This document shows positions 7,120 to 10,724 of a stretch of 10,724 bases of DNA, piece after piece. The notes beneath the pieces are model-generated. The model did no database searches, had not been told where the DNA came from, and saw only the letters and a list, made by a program, of their open reading frames with translations. The position numbers were made by a program, and so were the translations under genes. Origin of the DNA: Acidovorax sp. (GTDB taxonomy: Bacteria > Pseudomonadota > Gammaproteobacteria > Burkholderiales > Burkholderiaceae_C); contig WOZN01000403.1 in assembly GCA_011620245.1 (NCBI GenBank), positions 1 to 10,724 of the forward strand. Reading direction: 5' to 3'. How positions within the stretch are numbered: the stretch's first letter is position 1; every line of letters begins with the position of its first letter.

Positions 7120-8751
7120 GGGCACCATGGCCGCAGCCACCAGCCGCTGCGTGTAGGGGTGCTGCGGCGCATTGAGCACCTGGGCCACGGCGCCGCTTTC
7201 CAGCACGGCGCCGTCTTTCATCACCAGCACCTCGTGCGCCATGGCGCGGATCACGTCCATGTCGTGCGTGATGAGCAGGTAGCTCAGGCCCTTGTCGCGC
7301 TGCAGGCGCTGCAACAGGACCAGCACCTGCTGCTGGATGGTGACGTCGAGCGCGCTGGTGGGCTCGTCGAGCACCAGCACCTGCGGCTGCACGATGAGCG
7401 CACGCGCAATGGCCAGGCGCTGGCGCTGGCCGCCCGAAAATTCATGCGGATAGCGCGCCAGCAGGCCGGGGTATTGCGCTTCGGTCAGGCCCACCTCATG
7501 GAGCGCGGCCTGCACCCGCGCACGCCGCCCGGCCTGGCTCAGCGCCGCCTCGTGCACCTTGAGGCCCTCGCCCACAATCTCCTCGACCGTGAGGCGCGGC
7601 GAGAGCGATGAGAACGGGTCCTGAAACACCACCTGCACCTTGCGGCGCAGCCGCTGGTTGGCGGGCGTGTTGCGTGTGGCGGGCTGCTGCCAGCCCTGTC
7701 CCGCCACGGCCAGCTCGCCACCATGCGGCAGCAGCCCCAGGATGGCCAGCGCCAGCGTGGACTTGCCCGAGCCCGATTCGCCCACCACGCCCAGCGTGCG
7801 GCCGGGCAGCAGTTGCAGCGTGGCGCCCTGCACGGCCACGAACTCGCCTTTCCTGAACCAGCCACGCATGCCGGGCAAGGGCGTGGGGTAAGTCACGCGC
7901 AAATCCCGCGTCTTCACCACCGGTGCAATGCCTGCGGGCGCATTGCCCTCGACCACATCCCGCCGGGGCTGGCTGGCGATCAGGCGGCGGGTGTATTCAT
8001 GTTGCGGGGCGCCAAACACATCGGCCACGCGGCCCTGTTCCACCAGCATGCCCTGCTCCATCACGGCCACGCGGTCGGCAAAGCGGCGCACCAGGTTCAG
8101 GTCGTGCGTGATGAGCAGCACGGCCATGCCGCCCCTCGCGCTGCTTTTGCGCTGCAGGTCGGACAGCAGGTCGAGAATCTGGACGCGCAGCGTGACGTCG
8201 AGCGCCGTGGTGGGCTCGTCGGCCAGCAGCAGCGCGGGCTCGCTGGCCAGGGCCATGGCGATCATGGCGCGCTGGCGCTGGCCGCCGCTCAACTGGTGCG
8301 GAAAGCTGGCCGCGCGGCGTGCGGGCTCGGGGATGCCGGTTTTTGCTAGCAATTCGATAGCTTCTTGCGCACACTGGGCGGGCTTCAGAGCCTTTTTTAG
8401 CTCTAAAACCTCGGCAATCTGCTGGCCGATGGTCATCAAAGGGTTGAGCGCCGTCATGGGCTCCTGAAACACCATGGCGATGTCGCCACCGCGAATGCCG
8501 CGCATCTCGCGCTCTGACAATGAGAGCAGGTCGCGCCCGCGCAGCATGACCTGGCCGCTGATTTTGGCATCGCCCGCCAGGCGCAGCAGGCTCAAAGCGG
8601 TGATGGTCTTGCCCGAACCCGATTCGCCCACCAGCGCCAGTTTTTCGCCGGGCGCGATGCTGAAATTGACGCCGCGCACCACTTCCTTGGCGCCAAAGCG
8701 CACGGTCAGGTCATGCACCTGCAACAGCGGGTTGATGGCTTCGCCCGTCAT
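7108..8751 (-). CDS. yejF: YejF-like double-ATPase subunit of peptide ABC importer
   Basis: A 547-residue cytoplasmic protein with two fused ABC ATPase domains, the layout of YejF, which energises uptake of peptides including microcin C in E. coli (YejABEF). Domain 1: Walker A GESGSGKT at 42-49 (Lys48), Q-loop Gln96, LSGGQ at 154-158, Walker B Asp178/Glu179, H-loop His216. Domain 2: Walker A GESGSGKS at 324-331 (Lys330), Q-loop Gln377, signature FSGGQ at 438-442, Walker B Asp462/Glu463, His496. Both domains end with the HEYTRRL/HPYTQRL-type motif of oligopeptide ATPases. The start at 8751 is chosen because its ATG overlaps the TGA of yejE (ATGA, 8748-8751); the longer frame up to 8859 would run into yejE. 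An AT-richer block at 8335-8403 lies within domain 1. A fused DppD/DppF or GsiA-type transporter is the alternative, but the yejE neighbour favours YejF. Confidence 0.9.
   Translation of the reverse strand: MTGEAINPLLQVHDLTVRFGAKEVVRGVNFSIAPGEKLALVGESGSGKTITALSLLRLAGDAKISGQVMLRGRDLLSLSEREMRGIRGGDIAMVFQEPMTALNPLMTIGQQIAEVLELKKALKPAQCAQEAIELLAKTGIPEPARRAASFPHQLSGGQRQRAMIAMALASEPALLLADEPTTALDVTLRVQILDLLSDLQRKSSARGGMAVLLITHDLNLVRRFADRVAVMEQGMLVEQGRVADVFGAPQHEYTRRLIASQPRRDVVEGNAPAGIAPVVKTRDLRVTYPTPLPGMRGWFRKGEFVAVQGATLQLLPGRTLGVVGESGSGKSTLALAILGLLPHGGELAVAGQGWQQPATRNTPANQRLRRKVQVVFQDPFSSLSPRLTVEEIVGEGLKVHEAALSQAGRRARVQAALHEVGLTEAQYPGLLARYPHEFSGGQRQRLAIARALIVQPQVLVLDEPTSALDVTIQQQVLVLLQRLQRDKGLSYLLITHDMDVIRAMAHEVLVMKDGAVLESGAVAQVLNAPQHPYTQRLVAAAMVPPPA
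8335..8403 (-). repeat. AT-richer repeat-like block inside yejF
   Basis: Within an otherwise GC-rich gene, this stretch holds runs of T and A plus short self-complementary words: GCTAGC at 8345-8350, GCTC/GAGC-type words, and a run of six T near 8393-8398 (written on the plus strand). It encodes residues 117-139 of YejF, from ELKKALKP to AIELLAKTG, in frame. The encoded segment lies in the helical region before the signature motif, where sequence is variable, and does not appear to lengthen the domain. The pattern resembles short dispersed repeats that I recall from Comamonadaceae genomes; this is from memory and unverified. Confidence 0.35.
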
Positions 8752-9824
8752 TTTTCGGCCTTTCGGGGGTCGAGCGCGTCGCGCAGCGCATCGCCCATGA
8801 AAGTGAGCAGCAGCAGCGTGACCACCAGCACGCCAAAGGTGCTGAGCGAAATCCACCACGCGTCGATGCTGTTCTTGCCCTGGCTGAGCAGTTCGCCCAG
8901 GCTGGGCGTGCCGGGCGGCACACCAAGGCCCAAAAAATCAAGCGAGGTCAGCGCGAGAATGGCCGCGCTCATCCGAAACGGCAAAAAGGTGACCACGGGC
9001 GTGAGGCTGTTGGGCAGGATATGGCGCCAGATGATCTGCCCATTGCCCACGCCTAAAGCGCGCGCGGCCTTCACATAATCGAGCTGGCGGTTGCGCAAAA
9101 ACTCGGCGCGCACATAGTCGCTCAATCCCATCCAGCCGAACAGGCTCAGCAAAATCAGCAGCAGCGAGATGCTGGGCGCAAACACGGCGCTGAAGATGAT
9201 GAGCAGGTACAGCTCGGGCATGGAGCCCCAGATTTCGATGAAGCGCTGGAACGCCAGGTCGATCTTGCCGCCAAAAAAGCCCTGGATGGCGCCCGTGGCC
9301 ACGCCCAGCACCACGCCCGTCACGGTGAGCGCCAGCGCAAACAGCACGCTCACGCGAAAGCCATAGATGAGTTGCGCCAGCAGGTCGCGCCCCCGGTCGT
9401 CGGTGCCCAGCCAGTTGTCGGCCGTGGGCGCCGAGGGGTTGGGCGCCTTGGCAAAGTAATTGAGCGTGTCGGGGCCGTAGGGATTGAGGGTGTAGAGCGC
9501 CCAGTTGCTGCCGCTGGTGATGCGCTCGCGGATGAAGGGGTCAAGGTAATCGGTGGGCGTAGCGAAGTCGCCGCCGAAGGTGGTTTCGGGGTAGTCCTTG
9601 AGCATGGGGAAGTAGGTCTGCCCCTCGTAGCGCACGATGAGCGGCCGGTCGTTGCTGACCAGTTCGGCGCACAGGCTCACCGCCACCAGCACGCAAAAAA
9701 CCAGCAGGCTCCAGTAGCCCAGGCGGTTGCGCTTGAAGCGCAGCCAGGCGCGGCGGCTGGGAGAAAGGAATGCGGGAGCGGTCGCAGCGACGGCCGCAGC
9801 GCTGTGTTTGGTGGTCAGGCCCAT
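8748..9824 (-). CDS. yejE: YejE-like inner-membrane permease of peptide ABC importer
   Basis: A 358-residue permease resembling E. coli YejE (341 residues) along its length: RLGYWSLLVF at about 34-43, then AELVSNDRPLIVRYEG (53-68), FGG, and the NWLGTDDRGRD motif at 137-147 that opens the DppC-type permease domain. Hydrophobic segments lie near 37-57, 155-178, 205-232, 274-297 and 327-345. The EAA-type coupling loop that contacts the ATPase reads ARALGVGNGQIIWRHILP at 254-271. The C-terminus DALRDALDPRK is family-typical. The start at 9824 gives a normal N-terminus; an in-frame ATG at 9842 overlaps the end of hepT and a longer frame to 9947 is hepT antisense to nothing real. No good ribosome site precedes 9824, but the hepT stop is only 7 nt upstream, so translation may be coupled. 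It overlaps yejF by 4 nt. Confidence 0.92.
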   Translation of the reverse strand: MGLTTKHSAAAVAATAPAFLSPSRRAWLRFKRNRLGYWSLLVFCVLVAVSLCAELVSNDRPLIVRYEGQTYFPMLKDYPETTFGGDFATPTDYLDPFIRERITSGSNWALYTLNPYGPDTLNYFAKAPNPSAPTADNWLGTDDRGRDLLAQLIYGFRVSVLFALALTVTGVVLGVATGAIQGFFGGKIDLAFQRFIEIWGSMPELYLLIIFSAVFAPSISLLLILLSLFGWMGLSDYVRAEFLRNRQLDYVKAARALGVGNGQIIWRHILPNSLTPVVTFLPFRMSAAILALTSLDFLGLGVPPGTPSLGELLSQGKNSIDAWWISLSTFGVLVVTLLLLTFMGDALRDALDPRKAEK

Positions 9825-9831
9825 GTGCTGC

Positions 9832-10248
9832 TTACCCGGCATCGCGCTGCAAAATGGCCTTGCTGTACTGCAAAAACTCATCCAGATGTTTTTCGATGAT
9901 GGCGACGGTGATGGGCAATTGCAGGCTCTGGTAGTCATGCACCGCAATGTTGCGAAACCCCACCATGCGCTTCAGGCCCTCGGCCAAGGGCGGCTCGATT
10001 CTGCCGGCCCGGGCCAGCAAGGCAAAAACATCCCGTGCACTTTGCGGAATCCCCAGCCGGTCGCGCCGGATGAGGTGCTGGCCCATGTCCAGCGCAGCCT
10101 CGCAGGCGCGCTGTATGTTCAGGATGGCAGCATCCTGGCGGGTGAAGTTCGTAGCGAAACTTGCGGGATCGCTGAAATATTCTTCACGCGCGCGCAGCAC
10201 GCAGCGCTCGATCGTGGCGGCCTTGTTGATCAGCACGTCATCCACCAT
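9832..10248 (-). CDS. hepT: HepT, HEPN-domain toxin of type VII TA pair
   Basis: A 138-residue, largely helical protein of the HepT/DUF86 family. The catalytic HEPN motif is complete: Arg99 and His104 in RNIAVHDY with Tyr106, i.e. R-X4-H-X-Y. In characterised MntA-HepT pairs (Shewanella oneidensis and others) HepT is an RNase toxin and the motif tyrosine is AMPylated by the MntA partner, which switches the toxin off. The start at 10248 is chosen because GAGGAA (10260-10255) is 6 nt upstream; the in-frame ATG at 10254 touches that site and a longer frame begins at 10290. It overlaps the upstream mntA by 11 nt in the usual antitoxin-then-toxin order, and the permease gene yejE starts 7 nt after its stop. 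Confidence 0.92.
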   Translation of the reverse strand: MVDDVLINKAATIERCVLRAREEYFSDPASFATNFTRQDAAILNIQRACEAALDMGQHLIRRDRLGIPQSARDVFALLARAGRIEPPLAEGLKRMVGFRNIAVHDYQSLQLPITVAIIEKHLDEFLQYSKAILQRDAG

Positions 10249-10657
10249 ACACATTTCCTCGCTTCTGAATATCGGCCAGCAGACCGGCACGCGCCGTGTC
10301 CAGCGCTGTTTTTTCGCTCAGGATGGCGCTCTCGAACATCGCCGCCTGCCCATCCAGCGCCCACCAGCGCTCACCCTGGGTGATGATCTGGTACTGCATC
10401 ACCGTGGACGCTGCGCGCAAGTCCAGCAGATCGACGGCGCAGCCCGCGATGTCTGCCAATTCACCGCAGAGCTGCCACAGCCGCAGCACGTCGGCGTAGC
10501 CAGCCACCAGCACGGCTATGTCCAGGTCACTGCCCGGCCCCGCCGTGCCTTGCACGCGGCTGCCAAATCCATAAACAGCCAACAGGCCCGGCAGCCGAGC
10601 CCGCAGCATGCACACGATGCGCTCGATCACCTCGGAGGTCACAAAGGGTTGCGGCAT
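10238..10657 (-). CDS. mntA: MntA, nucleotidyltransferase antitoxin of HepT
   Basis: A 139-residue minimal nucleotidyltransferase. The signature GS-X10-DxD is exact: Gly32-Ser33, then Asp44 and Asp46 in GSDLDIAVL. A third acidic residue is supplied by Asp76 in AVDLLDL. In known MntA-HepT systems the enzyme transfers AMP from ATP to the HEPN toxin's motif tyrosine and so acts as antitoxin. AAAGGA at 10668-10663 sits 5 nt before the ATG at 10657. The gene overlaps hepT by 11 nt, so the pair is translated together. All catalytic residues are visible, so it is expected to be active. Confidence 0.92.
   Translation of the reverse strand: MPQPFVTSEVIERIVCMLRARLPGLLAVYGFGSRVQGTAGPGSDLDIAVLVAGYADVLRLWQLCGELADIAGCAVDLLDLRAASTVMQYQIITQGERWWALDGQAAMFESAILSEKTALDTARAGLLADIQKRGNVYGG
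10255..10260 (-). promoter_or_regulatory. Ribosome binding site of hepT
   Basis: GAGGAA on the minus strand, inside the end of mntA, sits 6 nt before the ATG at 10248. It supports that start over the ATG at 10254, which directly abuts the site. Confidence 0.65.
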
Positions 10658-10724
10658 GCGTGTCCTTTAACTAAAAACGGCAGTTGGATGCGCCCGCCGG
10701 TGCCGTGATCGGGGTACCAGGCAA
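10658..10724 (-). other. Right-edge sequence upstream of mntA, no recognised gene
   Basis: These 67 nt precede mntA and include its AAAGGA ribosome site (10668-10663). I see no clear -35/-10 pair. One minus-strand frame is open from the window edge and stops with TAG at 10673-10671; another is open to a TGA at 10641-10639 within mntA. Neither encodes a tail I recognise, and neither resembles the C-terminus of YejB, the gene expected before yejE. It may be the 3' end of an upstream gene or plain leader. Confidence 0.4.

Noticed and set aside
8752..8859. 36-codon N-terminal extension of yejF
   Set aside because: It would lie within the 3' end of yejE; the ATGA overlap at 8748-8751 is the normal arrangement and gives a standard YejF N-terminus.
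9947..10708. 253-residue plus-strand frame opposite hepT and mntA
   Set aside because: Antisense to two genes with complete catalytic motifs; its translation has no recognisable family.

Overview
The window is GC-rich (the coding frames are full of G/C third positions) and looks like a chromosomal segment of a betaproteobacterium, most likely in Burkholderiales/Comamonadaceae (Acidovorax, Alicycliphilus, Comamonas or similar). That placement rests on codon use, protein flavour and gene set; it is an inference, not a database result.

Left part, plus strand (about 1-7011). A decayed metallo-beta-lactamase-fold hydrolase gene lies at about 100-553. It has lost its N-terminus and its whole central zinc-binding part, and it carries an altered HxHxDH motif. 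It is followed by a complete, tightly packed cytochrome bd oxidase operon in the order cydD-cydC-cydA-cydB-cydX (598-7011). CydD and CydC form the heterodimeric ABC exporter (thiol reductant/heme-linked) needed to assemble cytochrome bd. CydA and CydB are the two large quinol oxidase subunits. CydX is a 42-residue single-helix subunit. All heme ligands and quinol-site residues checked in CydA are present, as are all ATPase motifs in CydD and CydC. One transcript would therefore make both the oxidase and its assembly transporter.

Middle (7012-7107). A short intergenic gap separates the two convergent units. It holds an imperfect 11-bp inverted repeat that overlaps the end of the minus-strand unit and may serve as a terminator.

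Right part, minus strand (10657 down to 7108). Four genes are packed with overlaps or very short spacers: mntA (nucleotidyltransferase antitoxin), hepT (HEPN-domain toxin), yejE (peptide/microcin C-type ABC permease) and yejF (double-ATPase subunit). The yejA and yejB partners expected upstream of yejE are not visible; a type VII toxin-antitoxin pair stands in that place, only 7 nt from yejE. The most interesting points are this toxin-antitoxin/transporter junction and an AT-richer, repeat-like block built in frame into the first ATPase domain of yejF. I found no clearly novel system, no RNA genes, no insertion sequence and no CRISPR array.
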